Assembly (NCBI GenBank): GCA_018105865.1
Contig: CM030851.1
Coordinates: 4,129,968-4,193,967 of the forward strand
DNA: 64,000 bases
Source of the DNA: Metaphire vulgaris
Taxonomy: Eukaryota > Annelida > Clitellata > Crassiclitellata > Megascolecidae
Reading direction: 5' to 3'
Positions 10,140 through 22,319 of the stretch are shown one piece after another (the stretch's first letter is position 1; every line of letters begins with the position of its first letter). The position numbers and the translations under genes are program-made. A model generated the notes under the pieces. That model worked only from the letters and a program-made list of their open reading frames with translations, was not told the DNA's origin and did not search any database.

Positions 10140-11850
10140 GTGAAGGACTCGTATCGCACCAGCTGTTTTTCGGTTATGCCCTAGTCGAGATGGCTCTGAA
10201 CCGGACTTGGTGATATAGTCCTGGGTGTGCTTGGGTCAGGGTGTTAATGTGCTTTTGGATCAGTGGACGATACCAAGTGAACTGCTTGTTGGGTTGACCA
10301 GATGTGGGGCCTGGTAACTAGGTCATGAAACACCACTGGTACATAATTTGTGTCTCATGAGAGTCGATGTTCAGGCATGCCTTCTCAAGCATGGAGGACT
10401 GAAGGGGTTGGGTGCCTGCAACTGAGGCCAAAAAGGCAGAAGGTGCAAGTATGGACACCTGACGGATCCCCAGACCCCATTCCTTATTAGGAGTGCCGCC
10501 TGAAGCCACTGACAGCCAGAAAATTTAATATTTAACATATTGCTAAGGCCTTATCGCGTGATGGCGTCCAAATGTTCCAGCAGCAGATGACCAGCACAAG
10601 GGGTGCAGCGCAATAAGTACAGGAGCTTATATTTATTTTTGTATTTATTTATTTAATGTCAAAAATTATTGTGGCGACTAATCTGGAGACTGCGTGGACA
10701 CATTACGAATTGTAATAGCCCATGCTAAATAGCCAAGCTTTGAGTCTCTCCTTGAAGATGTATGGTGTTGGAGAGAGTTGAACTGGTGAAGCTAGGTGGT
10801 TCCATGCATAGAATGGCTCAAAGACGTATGGCGTCCTGCATTGGTATTAATGGCTGACAACTCAATGCCAATGCAGCTCCACAATGTGACAGGACATCAC
10901 ATTCTTAAAAATGGTGACTGTACTTACGGATGTGCCTAGCAAAATAGCATCCTCTTGGCTGGTCTTTGAGAACTGATACATAGCCATGCTGGTGTCTGTC
11001 TTAGGACCCTTGGAAATGACCTCGCATTTCTCGTAATTAAGGGACAATATAAGATATTTACCTCCCTTTTTTATTGCTGCTATGCTGATGATGGGGCCCC
11101 CAAAGGTCCAATCGTCTAGGTAGCCTAGAATGAGTGTTGACGATAGATTTTCAATATGGGGTGGAGAGTGAGACGGAATAGAAGCGGGCCCAAGGGATCT
11201 CCCAGTTGCGAACCCAGCTGAGAAAGCACCGAGAACTTAGCAAATTGGAGTATGAAAGGTCGCAGTAAGACGATAGCTCAGGTAGGATATTTCCTAATTA
11301 GGCCAGCCTGCTGTCTCTGAACTTGCTGTTAAAAGCGTTAATGAAGTCCAGTTTCTTGAGGGCATGATCCTCAGTCATGTTCAGGATAAAGCGTCTGGCC
11401 AAATCTACTGCGGTCTCGCATCCTCCAGGGCATCCCATGCCCACCTGAGGGGGTGCAAGATGTTTTGACATCACAGGGAGGGTGAAATTGGAGGCACATT
11501 TGGAGGCAAGCTGATGCCAAAAGTAACCGATGGCGATTGGGTGCAGGCCCTCACATTTTTTCAAGGTCATCAGGATACTGCCAAAAAGTATGGGGTGAAT
11601 CTGATCTAGGCAAGTGCCTTTTAATAGAAGATTTAACAAACTTTTGATGGCGATTACCAGTCTACCCCAATCTCTGGACTTGCTGATAGCTCAACCACCA
11701 GTTGTGGTCTCAACTATCCGGACCCCTGGAGGGGCCAGCATGAAAAGAGTGGATTCACTCTCTGATTTCGTCTTTGGACATCTGGAGTGAGGGACATGAT
11801 ATTTGGGAGGGTGCAGGTACCCTGTCCTTTGGAGGAGTTGGTTGTTTAAG
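10140..11850 (-). pseudogene. Non-LTR retrotransposon reverse transcriptase relic
   Basis: Degraded RT read on the minus strand. In order: SFHAGPSRGPDS (about 11,750), GLHPIAIGYFWHQLASKC (11,530), APPQVGMGCPGG and KKLDFINAFNS (11,300-11,460, the first catalytic Asp region), YLDDWTFGG (about 11,130, the YxDD-type active site with two Asp), LNYEKCEVISKGP (11,040), and LGIRQVSILAPSAFLASVAG (about 10,450). Several in-frame stops and shifts. An AAAT-rich tail at about 10,110-10,130 may mark the 3' end. The central gap is explained by another LINE tail inserted at 10,625-10,860. The clade is not assigned beyond non-LTR RT. Confidence 0.75.
10625..10860 (-). mobile_element. CR1/L2-type LINE 3' end inserted in an older LINE
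   Basis: The minus strand encodes a C-terminal tail resembling LINE ORF2 ends (FEPFYAWNHLASPVQLSPTP, then IFKERLKAWLF) followed by an A/T-rich (AAAT)n tail at about 10,625-10,665. The flanking RT relic continues on both sides, which supports insertion. Confidence 0.55.
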
Positions 11851-11869
11851 TATTATCTCCTGAAGTGAC

Positions 11870-12850
11870 TGGTGATCCGGAATTACTGGTTCCTCGTCAG
11901 ACATTAGGATCCGCTCTGCTGCTCTTATATTGCAAAATCAGGGATTTTCTTTTCCAATGGGCATTTACAAGCATTTTTTTCTGTCGCTCTTTAATCATAA
12001 CATTTACAAGAACAAACATCAAACAGTTTCTTAAAAGAATAATACTTGTTTTGAAAAACTGGTGTTCACTTTAACTTGGGTATTTTTCAAGTTCACATGC
12101 TTTTGAAATAAGTCTTTGTATACTAACAGAAATAGTATATCAATAGATGGAATACTCGGTGCTGTATAAATAAACTGTACTTCAATTGCTAACATTTATG
12201 CTATTTTGAAGAGTGTTTTTGATTCAGTATCATCAGCTTTGAGGCTCCAACAGTATGCTTTGAAAACATCCTCATATGTAGGAATTTGTCGCTTAGGAAG
12301 TTCTGCTTCTGGTCCGAACTTAGAGTGTTCTACAACACTACTTGTACAAATTGTTGGATCATAAAGATATAACAAACTGATTTTTATAAATCAATGAAAC
12401 CTAAAACTTAACAATAAAAATGTTTCTTGGACTTAATGAAAGCAAATAAATATGTAAGTATAACATATGAACATCACATATTGCATTATAACATATACCA
12501 ATGTATAAGAAAATTGCAAAATATTTAAACCGCAATGGGGACCTAGTCATGATATCGAAATTTACTTTCTCTTGCTTTTTAGCAATACATTGCGGTAAGA
12601 GCAACTTTTTAATTATGTCACAAACAATAATATAAGTGTGTATCTGTCTATTGGATGTATACTTTCAAGGCAACTGAATATTATCATTGTCTCTAACATC
12701 GTGGCTATCGTTAACGGTGCAAGCCATTTATACTAATATTATGTAGCGCGCCGTGAGGCGATGCATTGCATTCACCATCGAAGGCATAAGACATTCCTAT
12801 TATAATAGTTCGTATGGCTACTGTGCTCATCACACAATAAACTTTACGAC
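11870..12850. other. Interval without a recognised gene
   Basis: Mostly AT-rich. On the minus strand 12,185-12,350 reads open with a protein-like stretch (ELPKRQIPTYEDVFKAYCW), as does 12,540-12,604, but neither was recognised and no splice structure could be confirmed. Confidence 0.3.
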
Positions 12851-12858
12851 TAGCTAAC

Positions 12859-13257
12859 ATGCCTGAAATACTCGAATCCAACTCCACTTCTGGTACCAGT
12901 GAAAAGAAAACGGGTGCAGGTACCTCTGTTTTGTCTCAGGATGGCTGTACGTCACACAGGGTTCGGCCTCATATAGGAAGACAAGGTTCTTTGTACCTGG
13001 TATTAACGAAAATTATGAACAAATGCGAACTCTGGTTTGGACTGAAAGCCTCGAGTATTATAGAATTAACCGAAGAAAACACTAAACATGCCACAACTTC
13101 GTTAAAATATACAATGAAGGACTACCGACGATGTAACTCTACTCTTAAACCTATCTCCGATTTTCTTGTTCTTGCTGCTTTTATACCGACGCTTGCCTTT
13201 GTGCTTCTGGTTGGCCAGCCGGCGGCGGTTTATACACTCGCTCAAGATATTCGTTAA
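12859..13257 (+). CDS. Unrecognised 132-residue ORF with one hydrophobic segment
   Basis: An open frame begins with ATG at 12,859 and ends at 13,257. The first 35 residues are Ser/Thr-rich. Residues about 100-125 are hydrophobic (FLVLAAFIPTLAFVLLVG), compatible with one membrane segment. No family was recognised, no neighbour supports it, and the minus strand is also open here, so chance is a real possibility. Confidence 0.2.
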   Translation: MPEILESNSTSGTSEKKTGAGTSVLSQDGCTSHRVRPHIGRQGSLYLVLTKIMNKCELWFGLKASSIIELTEENTKHATTSLKYTMKDYRRCNSTLKPISDFLVLAAFIPTLAFVLLVGQPAAVYTLAQDIR

Positions 13258-13904
13258 TATATAAGCCGACCCGGGGTGGCTTGTATTACGATGGGGTCCG
13301 GGCGGATGGTTATCCGAACCACTCCTCCAAAAATGACTGGATACACAGTTTCTGGAGGAGGAACCCCAGTAGGAGATACCCAGCCTGCCTGTTGTCCATT
13401 GTTGTCGTCCTAAGCCCACAAATCGACATTTTGTTTTATTCCGCAGTAAATTACATTATTCAAGCTTCATGGTTTTATCTTAAAAACCTGAGTTACAGTT
13501 CTGTAGTAAATAGTTTTTCATCTTGAGTTTAACGGCGTTTTAAAATTGTATAGAGAGTGCTTTAATGTTTTGCTTTTCTTATATTAGGCATCACACATCT
13601 GAATTTTTGCTCATGTCGGGGACACGATGTCTCACATTGGAAATCAATGTGATTTATAGGCCTATCGGAATTCCACTGGTAGTTCGAGCGTTTCGGGTTA
13701 TTAGGTAGCCTTGAAAACACAGAGATTTTTATTAAATTGTAAATATGCCCACAAGATTTTACAACTTATCGAATTAGGTCATCAAATGGATTCCATATGA
13801 ATAGACAGAATGTAAAATTCCATGTAAAATTAAAGCGAATCAAAATTCCGCTTTTTTGGGACACCGTATCCAGAGCTTATAGTCGCATGACTAACTAAAC
13901 GAGG
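13258..13904. other. Interval without a recognised gene
   Basis: AT-rich with short open frames in several phases; no motif, TIR or tandem repeat seen. Confidence 0.4.
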
Positions 13905-14020
13905 CTATGCTTTTATTTATTTATTTATTTATTTATTTATAACTTACAACTTTTATAGCACAGTACACATGACAGAAGAGCACTTTACAGCAAAATAGAA
14001 AAAAAGTCAAAGAATAAATG
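13905..14020 (-). repeat. LINE or SINE 3' end with (TTTA)n tail
   Basis: A (TTTA)n run at 13,911-13,941 is followed on the plus strand by TATAGCACAGTACACATGAC and AGCACTTTACAG, typical of the 3' UTR plus tail of CR1/L2-type elements in minus orientation. No coding part is recognisable. Downstream at 14,108-14,145 a 12-bp unit (CAGTTGATTCTG) is repeated three times. Confidence 0.45.
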
Positions 14021-14913
14021 ATCCATGGCACGCACAAAACACTTACTGGCAGCCGTATACAGGCGCCAAACCGGGATCGGAGTTGTATTGTCGATCTTCG
14101 GCGGTTCTCCAGTTGATTCTGCAGTTGATTCTTCAGTTGATATACTGAAGAATGATCAATCAATACGCAGTAGCATTCAGTTATCCTTAACTGCTGTCCT
14201 GTTTGACAGAGGCGGGCCTAGGATAATTTGCGCCCGAGGACAAACTATAAATTTGGCGCCCCCCTCGGGCCGCTCCTTGGGTTTCTCCACTTGCTGAAAC
14301 TGTTTGTTAACTCAAACAAAGATCGTGAGTTTGCAGCCGATGATGTAAATAATAGAAACAGAAACAGTAAGCAGCTTTATTGCTTGGCGAATATAATAGC
14401 CACGAACGATTTATTTCCGCTCCATTCGCTAGTCGGCGTTTAAACCATGCTGGTGTAATTGAACGTTCTCCACTCCTTTTGGACTTGTAATTTTTCCTGG
14501 AGTGCTGTCTATTGTTAGACCTGTATCTTTTACATTCCAAATGCATTGCAGCTGAAAGTGATATTGCTTGTAAAGGCTTTCAAGGTTATCATAGAGCAAA
14601 TATGTGTTGTTACGATTGAGCTGGCCATGCGACTTAAAGATGTAGCTTACGGTGTCTTAAGAGACAAGCCTGTCTTGTGCTGTTTCATGAAATCCGATAA
14701 ACAGGCAACACCTGCAGCTAAATTTTTGTCCCTGATCTCGGTATCTCTTGTCCATTGTTTACCACAAGCTGATATGTCATTGCTGCGGTGCATGATTTTA
14801 TTCTTTTACGCCGTCAGTCAGCTCTTTCGACCCCTTGTTGATTGATCCATCGTCCCTTAATTGCTGTTCCGCTGATGACCGATAGATGTTAGTTCTACGG
14901 CGACAGTGTAATT

Positions 14914-15264
14914 TTAGGTCATGAAATGAATTCCAAAATACCTGTAGCTAAAAACCGGAGCACTATACACAGTTGTTCTCTGGCTGACAAACTTCGGCAC
15001 AATCTGGTGTTTTGCTTTGCTTAAGTCATGCTCAATGAAACTTAACAATTCTTCAAAGGCCACAAACTCCATCCGCGCAAAATTGTGAAATGCCTGCTGG
15101 TCAATCTCTGTGAGCTCCTTGAATAGTTCCCTACACTGTATCCATGGTCTCACCCTGACCTTTCTCTTTTTTTGGGATTTCTTTTGCCCCGATAATACAT
15201 GTACGAATGCAATAACCGTCAACACCATTAAACCACATAAAGCGAAACATTCCTCGTCAGCCAT
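14914..15264 (-). pseudogene. PIF/Harbinger (HARBI1-like) nuclease N-terminal fragment
   Basis: The ORF of 116 residues starts with Met at 15,264 and a hydrophobic stretch. It contains VRVRPWIQCRELFKELTEID and then FARMEFVAFEELLSFIEHDL, matching the 'W-x-R-P-W ... FRMS-F-ELL' region that precedes the DDE nuclease in HARBI1-like proteins. After SKAKHQIVPKF the alignment is lost and the frame ends within 40 residues, so the nuclease core (first Asp onward) is absent. No Myb-like partner gene is seen nearby. Probably a 5' fragment left by internal deletion. Confidence 0.6.
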
Positions 15265-15917
15265 CTTTAAAATGCGAGCTACATCAGCGTTTGTAGGCGT
15301 GGCTTATTTTTTGTTTTTAGGCAAGACTGACCGCCTGCGGTAAGTCTCGCCGGCTAAATCTTCGGCAGGCTCACTCGTAATGTTCGCTAGTGAAGCCGCC
15401 CCTTAAGACACACAACACTTCGGTACAGGGACTCCAATAAGTTCATGCTAACTCCAATAAGTTTATGGTAACTTATCACTGATCTGTCCTTACTTGCATG
15501 TTTGGCGATTTGTCGACCGTTGATCGGCTTACCTTCATTCGAACGTTACCATACACCACATTCATGCACGTTCTCTTGTAGCAGAGGAAATGCATCTCCT
15601 GTGCATCGTACTTGATGACTGGAACATATTGCTTAGTTTGGAAATTCCAACGGACCGATAATGGCTTGACGGCATTAGCCGTCACTATATTGCAGGATTG
15701 ATAACTTGCTTGTGCTTGCTCTCTCGATGACAGAGATCGTTCGGATGACGATCGGTTGTGCAATCGGTTGATAAGTCGTAGGGAAACATATGAGTTCCAA
15801 CGCCTACTAGCATAGGTACTGACAGCAGTGTTATTCCTCGCCAGTTGTTTTAGTCATTTAGGGCACCTTTTTTCGGTAGTGGTACAATGACCCCACATCT
15901 CCATTCTGGTGGACATC

Positions 15918-16237
15918 CAGAGGCGTCATTGGGGGGGGGCACGGTCCCCCAAGGAGATGAAAATATTAATTTTTAATGTATTAATGTGCAAAAAGCAGGA
16001 AAACAGGGACATCATTTGCATTGGGGGGAGGGCAAAAAGGTCAGCAGTCTATAAAGCCCTAAAGGAGTGCTTGATGTCGTGTAATCTGAAGTAACTAATT
16101 GTAAAAAAGGACTGACAAGCAAAAAAACAAGGTCGTCAACTTTTGCAAACTCGTCAGGTCGAAAAATTCAAAGAAACTGAAAAATTGCAAAAAAATTTCT
16201 CGCCCCCTCCCAAGAAAAGTGTGAAATGACGCCACTG
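15918..16237. mobile_element. hAT-type MITE (CAGNGGCGTCATT termini, 8-bp TSD)
   Basis: The left end reads CAGAGGCGTCATT and the right end is the reverse complement of CAGTGGCGTCATT. The 8-bp sequence TGGACATC flanks it exactly on both sides (15,910-15,917 and 16,238-16,245), the hallmark of hAT transposition. The 320-bp interior is A/G-rich and non-coding. Confidence 0.88.
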
Positions 16238-16926
16238 TGGACATCCTCAGTTTTCCAAATTAGATCGAATAGACGAGTGAACTGCATTGCTGTGAGGTCT
16301 TTCATAGATTCATAGATAACAATAAGACATTTTATTTATAAATACAGCCCATTACCTACATGTACCTTAACAATAACAAGTGCATCACACTCATATGCCT
16401 ACTTTCTTATCGATGCTCAGCAAGTGCAGGCGGAACCGGCTGTACGCAGAAACTGTGGAAATTGTGCTATATAAATATGAGCTTAGGTAGCGCTTTCTTA
16501 ATAGTGCTTTAATTAGCTTTTACGGACTACTTTGCAGCGGGGCACCTGACTCGACAACTACCCATTTTGATGCTTGTTGAAGAAATTTCTAACTGCTCTT
16601 TCTTGCTATGACATAAAGCAGATAACTACAAAGGTTCATGCTTTTAAATTTTTTGAAAATCATTTTCACAATGCCCACGGCAACTGCAATAGCAATGAAT
16701 GACCACAAATAGAAATTTACACTTGCAAATCCCGGAAAGAGCCCTAACGGTGGCGGATGGCAAGACAAGGCCATAAACTCATTAGTCCCATTCACGGGAG
16801 GATCCTGCCCTTGAACATGGACTAGTATCTGAGGTGAATTTAAAAAAAACCAGTTCTTCCAATGCAATGGAAGATTAAAAGAAGATGTTTGCTAACAAAC
16901 GGTCCCTGCATCCTCGATCCACCATC

Positions 16927-17703
16927 CAGACATGGGTCAATTACGTTTTAATCAATTACATTACAATTATATGGAATTTTGTCAATTACAATTACAATTA
17001 CAGCCAATTACTTTGGGATCAATTACAATTACAAATGTGACAATTACAATTACTTTTCATTCCTCTTTCTGCTTCTTTTAATAAACTTCTTAAACGGTAA
17101 TCTGCACTACCACAACTGACATGACTACACTCACTACAGGACAGGAACAGTACGCTCTCTACATAGTACATGCTAATACCCTCTAACTAGTTTTCAGTAA
17201 TACACAATATATACTGCATGTATGCATTGCATTCATTGTAAAATCCTGACAAAACGCATGAAACAAAAAAATTAAGAAAGAGACTAAGACTAAGTATAAA
17301 ATTCAGTAAGAGTCAGTACTCGACTGATAAAATTATTATTGGTTAGGAAACCAGTGTAACAGACTGAAAATAACTGTCAGATTGTCAATACAGTCCTTTG
17401 TTGCATTTTATAAACACAAGACTTTCAAACTTTTCAGCACTCAGTCTGGTTCTTTCTGGGCAAAATAAGCTGGTTCCCTTCCAATTTGAAAGGCAATAAA
17501 AAGTAAATAAGTAAATTTTTGCATGGCAACTGCCAACTGATAAGCTATTAGAACTTATAAAACTCACATTCCTGTAATTGGGTAAAACAATTACAATAGC
17601 TCAATTACAATTACAATTACACACATTACAATTACAATTACATTGGCAAAATGTAATTAATTACAATTGAATTACAATTATATTTGTAATTGACCCAAGT
17701 CTG
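16927..17703 (-). mobile_element. hAT deletion derivative retaining transposase 3' end, 8-bp TSD
   Basis: Termini are CAGACATGGGTCAATTAC on the left and the reverse complement of CAGACTTGGGTCAATTAC on the right. The exact 8-bp target duplication CCACCATC lies at 16,919-16,926 and 17,704-17,711. Both subterminal regions are arrays of CAATTAC/GTAATTG motifs, probably transposase binding sites. The minus strand at 17,385-17,455 encodes RTRLSAEKFESLVFIKCNKG and ends two residues later, the typical last residues of a hAT transposase dimerisation domain. It is therefore an internally deleted copy of a formerly autonomous element, mobilisable only in trans. Confidence 0.92.
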
Positions 17704-18214
17704 CCACCATCCCGTGTAGTATAGTTGATAAGATAATGGAACTGCGCCCCATTATAACCACGAGTCAAGTCAGTCGATGCTGCTGGTAATTATTCTACTA
17801 GACACCCGACCGGCGACCACTGCTGCAGCAGCGTGATACAGGGATGCTATTGTAACGTGGTCTATAACTGATATTATAAAAGTCTTTCCTTCTCACCAAT
17901 AGGCCTACATTGTAGAGATGCTAAGCCATGATGTAGTGATATTGGTCAGTAGTCATTTAATGCATGTATTGTTCAAAGGTAATGCGGCTACTTTTCTGCT
18001 CGATGACAGCATAGACATCTTTCTTGCCCATTTTCTGTAGCTTTACAAAATTTTTGATTGATTTAGGCCTGGTGAAGTAAACCACCTCTGAATCGATGCT
18101 GATTGGGTCTTGAGCAATGGTGGTTTCAGTTTTTCTTGGTGGGGGATGGTAAGAGTTTATAGGATGCTGGTGGATGAAAAAAAGAAAAATGGTCAATGGC
18201 AGTGTTTTGTCCAC

Positions 18215-18663
18215 TAAATGTAATGTAATGTAACAAAATATTTGTATAGCGCCTCTTCTGAAAGATCACTCAGAAGCGCTTCCACAGCAAATTACTGTAT
18301 ATTAACAAAGAGATAAGTTTTAAGTCGTTTCAAAAAGAGGGCCATAGAATTAGGAGTTGCTAAGCCACGCATACTGGCGTCAAGAGCATTCCAAAGGATA
18401 GGGCCAACTGATTCAAAACCTCTCTTCAGGAACATGGAAGTTCGTGCTTGGGGCACACTGAGAAGACCATTGGTTGTGGACCGAAGACATGGCCGACCAG
18501 GGATAGAGCTAAGGGGATGGAGTAGCTCTGAAAGGTAAGATGGAGTGGCACCATAAAGAGAGAGTGCATTGTAAATGTAAATAAGCCTTGCCAAAAAAGG
18601 CTGACAAGCAAAAAAGGCCAGATCATTTACAGTATTTAATTCACTGAAATTTAAAGATTTCAA
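18215..18663 (-). pseudogene. CR1/L2-type LINE ORF2 C-terminus and 3' tail
   Basis: 123 residues on the minus strand contain the usual end of CR1/L2-like RT proteins: YGATPSYLSELLHPL, then RTSMFLKRGFESVGPILWNA and FLKRLKTYLF. Downstream at 18,215-18,235 lies a (TAATG)n tail, followed by GTATAGCGCC, typical of these 3' UTRs. The element is strongly 5'-truncated, as expected of target-primed reverse transcription. Confidence 0.78.
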
Positions 18664-19930
18664 TCAACTTTACTGAAAAGTACCTTGACAAGAAAAAAAG
18701 TTTGGTGGGAGGATACATCTGAAGAAGGTTTTAATTAATACCAGGTATATAACCAGCTCATAAAGGTGACCCAAATGACCCAGTGACCCGGCTCTCTGAC
18801 GCGTACTGTTCCCCTGATCCATGATAGATGACGGGAGTTGCAATCTGCTGCACACCGTGGTTGGTCGTGACAACGATGTACAGATGAGCTGGATGATATC
18901 GAGATAAGATCGTCCCTCCTGGGCTTGTCGAGTGTTCACCCATTTGGTCCCACCTCTGACGGAGAAAAGGAGCATAGGCTCGGCCCGGGATGTGCAACGG
19001 CAAGTCGATGGAAAGCTGCACTGCGTGTGAGGTGCGATGATATCTGTGCCAGTGCACATTGCCTAATCTCCGACGGCGATAGCTGCACATTCTCCTGCCG
19101 ACTGCATGGATGGGTGATTGGATTTCCCATCTTCCTCGGCCCCTGCGGCTGTAGCTTTATAGTCTATTCCCGACCCGAGGCCTTATTCTTAATTTCTCAC
19201 TGTCCACTCATATACACTGAGCGCTCTCAAGCAATAATTCTCTTTCTTTGGCTTCAGATTAGTATTCTTTTTTGCTTGCCTCAGGTGGTGTGTATTGTGC
19301 TTTAACACCAACAATGAAACCAAGCCATATAAAATAGATAAAGCATGGTGAAGCTTCGTATGTTGGTGAACGGTCGATGGTGTTTATTGGTTTTATTGGT
19401 TGTCCTTTAGGCAGAACTGGAGGTTGACTGACTCACACAGTGTGCTATTTGAACGAAGTCTTTTCCCTCCCTGCTTGAATGTCGTGGAGTCTGACAAATA
19501 ACGATCTTACAAACAAGCAATCATCATTCAGAGGCTCATCAAAATTTTCATTTTTTTTTGACTTTACAAATGAATCAGATATTTTCTTTGACTGCACAGC
19601 AATCCACTGAAATCAGTTTCACTTTGTATTTTCATTTTCTTTTTACACTATTTGAATTTTGAAGATATCAGTCCTTCTTCAATACTCTATCTGTTGTCGC
19701 ATTCAATCTAAAAAAAGTATGTGTTGGAGTCTTAATTAAAGTAATCAATTCAATCAGATTAACAACTGTAGTCTACAGCGGAATCCAGCTAAATCGCAGC
19801 TCTATACATGTGAGTCAACTGTTCTGTTCTCATTTACTGAAGTTATTGAGGTTTGTAACGTTGCTCTTGGGGGAAAATGTAAGGCAAATGGGTCTATAGG
19901 CAAGATAACGTTTCTGTATCTTTATTAGAT
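18664..19930. other. Interval without a supported gene
   Basis: 18,760-19,160 is GC-richer and open on both strands, but no protein family was recognised. 19,310-19,930 is AT-rich with no evident structure. Confidence 0.35.
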
Positions 19931-19934
19931 TTGA

Positions 19935-20500
19935 GATAATTCAAATTCAAAATTCAAATTAATTTTATCGTCCATTTCAAACACATCGGTGTTCATCGGG
20001 GACGCCTCAGACCACAAACCGCAGTGCCTATCGACAGAGCAGACTGTAACCGAGGAGGGTCGATTCGGTCCAAGTCAAAAACCAAAAAAATCAGTCAGGG
20101 CAACACCAGGACTTAAGGAGGAAACAAATATGTTTTAAGATGACGCCTAAAATATCTAGAGAAGAGGCCATCCGAATATCAAGTGGAAGGGAATTCCAAA
20201 CATATGGGGATGCATAACTAAAAGCTCTACGCCCAGATTTAGTACGACGCAAGGGAATTTCAAGAAGGCTTTTATTTGCAGACTTCGTGGATATATATGG
20301 CTGATGATACAATAGCATATCTCGAAGATAAGTGGGATTCTGATTTCTTAGTTTCTTAAAAGTGAGGGTAGCAATTTTAAAATTAATACGTTGTTCAATG
20401 GGGAGCCAATGCAACTCACGAAGTACAGGGGTAATGTGATCAATTTTTTCGTTGGAATTACAATTCTTGCAACAGCATTCTGAATAATTCTGAATAATTC
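19935..20500 (-). pseudogene. Second LINE ORF2 C-terminus and 3' end
   Basis: The minus strand encodes KIDHITPVLRELHWLPIEQR and then SGRRAFSYASPYVWNSLPLD, the conserved end of CR1/L2-type RT proteins. Just upstream, the neighbouring frame reads RIIQNAVARIV, so a frameshift lies near 20,450. The 3' UTR ends in an (AATTCAA)n tail around 19,935-19,960. This differs in sequence from the 18.2-kb copy, so it is a separate LINE family. Confidence 0.78.
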
Positions 20501-20870
20501 TGCACTTCATTGTTTAAAATCCATTTGCAGCATTTTTTCAGAACTGACCATTGCAGATTAAGAGCAGGCCTATTATTATTGAAACTAAATATTGGTCTAA
20601 TACGCCGTTTTCTACCAGTATGGCTGATACGAATGGTGTGTGGGACTGGCTCTGGGAATAGCCAGAGACTTGAAAGTTTGAAGACATGTGGGCGATACAA
20701 ATGCAACGCGACAACCGCGTTTTCAAATGTTAAACCACATTTGTTAAAACAAATCATCAAATGTTCGAAATACAGTTTTACAGACCTTTTCGTTGGTTGA
20801 CTGTTATAGCTAAAATAATCATACCGCCACGTTAGCTCTACAACCGCTTGACTTTGATTCATACAATCTT

Positions 20871-20926
20871 ATTTCGTGTCTCGTATATCAGTCCTAATTA
20901 TTTCGTGTCTCGTATATCAGTCCTAA
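20871..20926. repeat. Perfect 27-bp tandem duplication
   Basis: ATTTCGTGTCTCGTATATCA plus seven bases occurs at 20,871-20,897 and again at 20,900-20,926, separated by two bases. No gene overlaps it. Confidence 0.8.
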
Positions 20927-21838
20927 ACCAATGGAAGCCGGAGAGTGCGAGTCAGAACCAAATCCGAACAAGACAAACAAGGCGGATTTCCGCTCTGTTG
21001 TCCAATTTATAGTGGCTGCTAGCGGCCGGTGTCCGGGGAGGCTGCGTCCCTAGCGGGCGATATAGCTTCACAGCCCTCCCCCTTGAGCCGTCGCGTCCCC
21101 GTGATGTTAATAACTATATGTATGATAAAGAAATCACAAGCAAATAGTGGAAGTTAGTGTTATAAATGTTAACAAAATAGAAGTGAAAGTAATGGAAACT
21201 AAAAGAGTAAGAAGTCTTGAGGAATGTTGTTTATTTTCCCTTTTCTGTTACTGCTGGGGTTACAGGCACTGCACCAGCAGCTCCAGGCACATGCAGATCT
21301 CCGTGTCCATTTCTCCTGGCATGGCCGGTGTCTTTGTATCAGGTCTGGCCGGGTCAGATGAGCGGTGAGTTGAGTCTCTGATCGAGGTGGGTCTGATTTC
21401 TCTCGCTAACCCTTAGACCATTCGTCCAACCTCGACCCATGCCAAAAACAAAAAGGGCCCGTCCTTTTCCCTCATTCAAGCACTTCTCTCTACATCCTAG
21501 CGCCACTGTGCGGCCTGTATAAATTTTACTGTGGTGCCCCTGGCGACTGGACGAGGTTCCGTTTCACAATCTCTGTTGTTGACAGCTTTGAGGACTGTTT
21601 CCTTGATTTTTTCATATTCTTTTTGTTAGGCTGCGTTCTTCTATTCCTCTTCTCCAGTCACATCTTTTTTCATTTTCAGGCTTCTCCTTAGCTTCTTTCT
21701 GCCTTAGTTTTGCTTCATATGCCTCTGCAGATGTCAGTAAGAAAATTTTTTCTTCAGTTTTGAGGTTGATCTAGTAGTAGAAGCAATTGTGCCATTCACT
21801 ACTCTCTTAAATACTTATATGTAATTGCTTATTCTAAG

Positions 21839-21906
21839 ATACTGCCAGGATGGTGGATTTACATATGTCCAAGTTCAACTTAATACTTTTGGGAAGATTT
21901 TGATAA
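21839..21906. repeat. Left member of a 67-bp direct repeat pair
   Basis: About 67 bp starting with GCCAGGATGGTGGATTTACA recurs at 23,337-23,403 in the same orientation with a few mismatches. The pair brackets a MULE-like SWIM transposase relic. Confidence 0.7.
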
Positions 21907-22319
21907 CAAATGATCACCGAAAACACAAAACTACATTCAATGCTTGTCAACCACACAGAAGTTTCAGACGAACATGTGTAATCTATGCATGTCAAAAATA
22001 CTGTTAAACTTTTGGTTACAAAACAAGGTTAACTGGACAGGTTCTCCTTGAAGCTAAAATGTAATATTATGAATAATCTTTCCATATCTTAAATACGGTT
22101 TTTCGATGAATAATAGCAGTATTTTATAAAGGAGGTTTAATTTATTAGCTTGCAATGACACACAATAACCTTAACTTTAAAAAAGTCAGCATACTGTAAA
22201 AAATTGAGCCAATATAGCACAAGCATAAACATGCAAATGCAATTTGCATAAATGATGGATTCAAATAAATTTCTTCAATATCTGAATGCTAAATAAGGAA
22301 ACTTATAATAATTAGTGAC

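Noticed and set aside
14206..14290. CAGAGGCGGGCCTAGGA, similar to hAT MITE termini
   Set aside because: No matching inverted end or 8-bp duplication was found downstream.
18670..19305. Overlapping open frames on both strands in a GC-richer patch
   Set aside because: One minus frame (18,758-19,090) looks protein-like but no family, splice signal or conserved motif could be named, so no gene is claimed.
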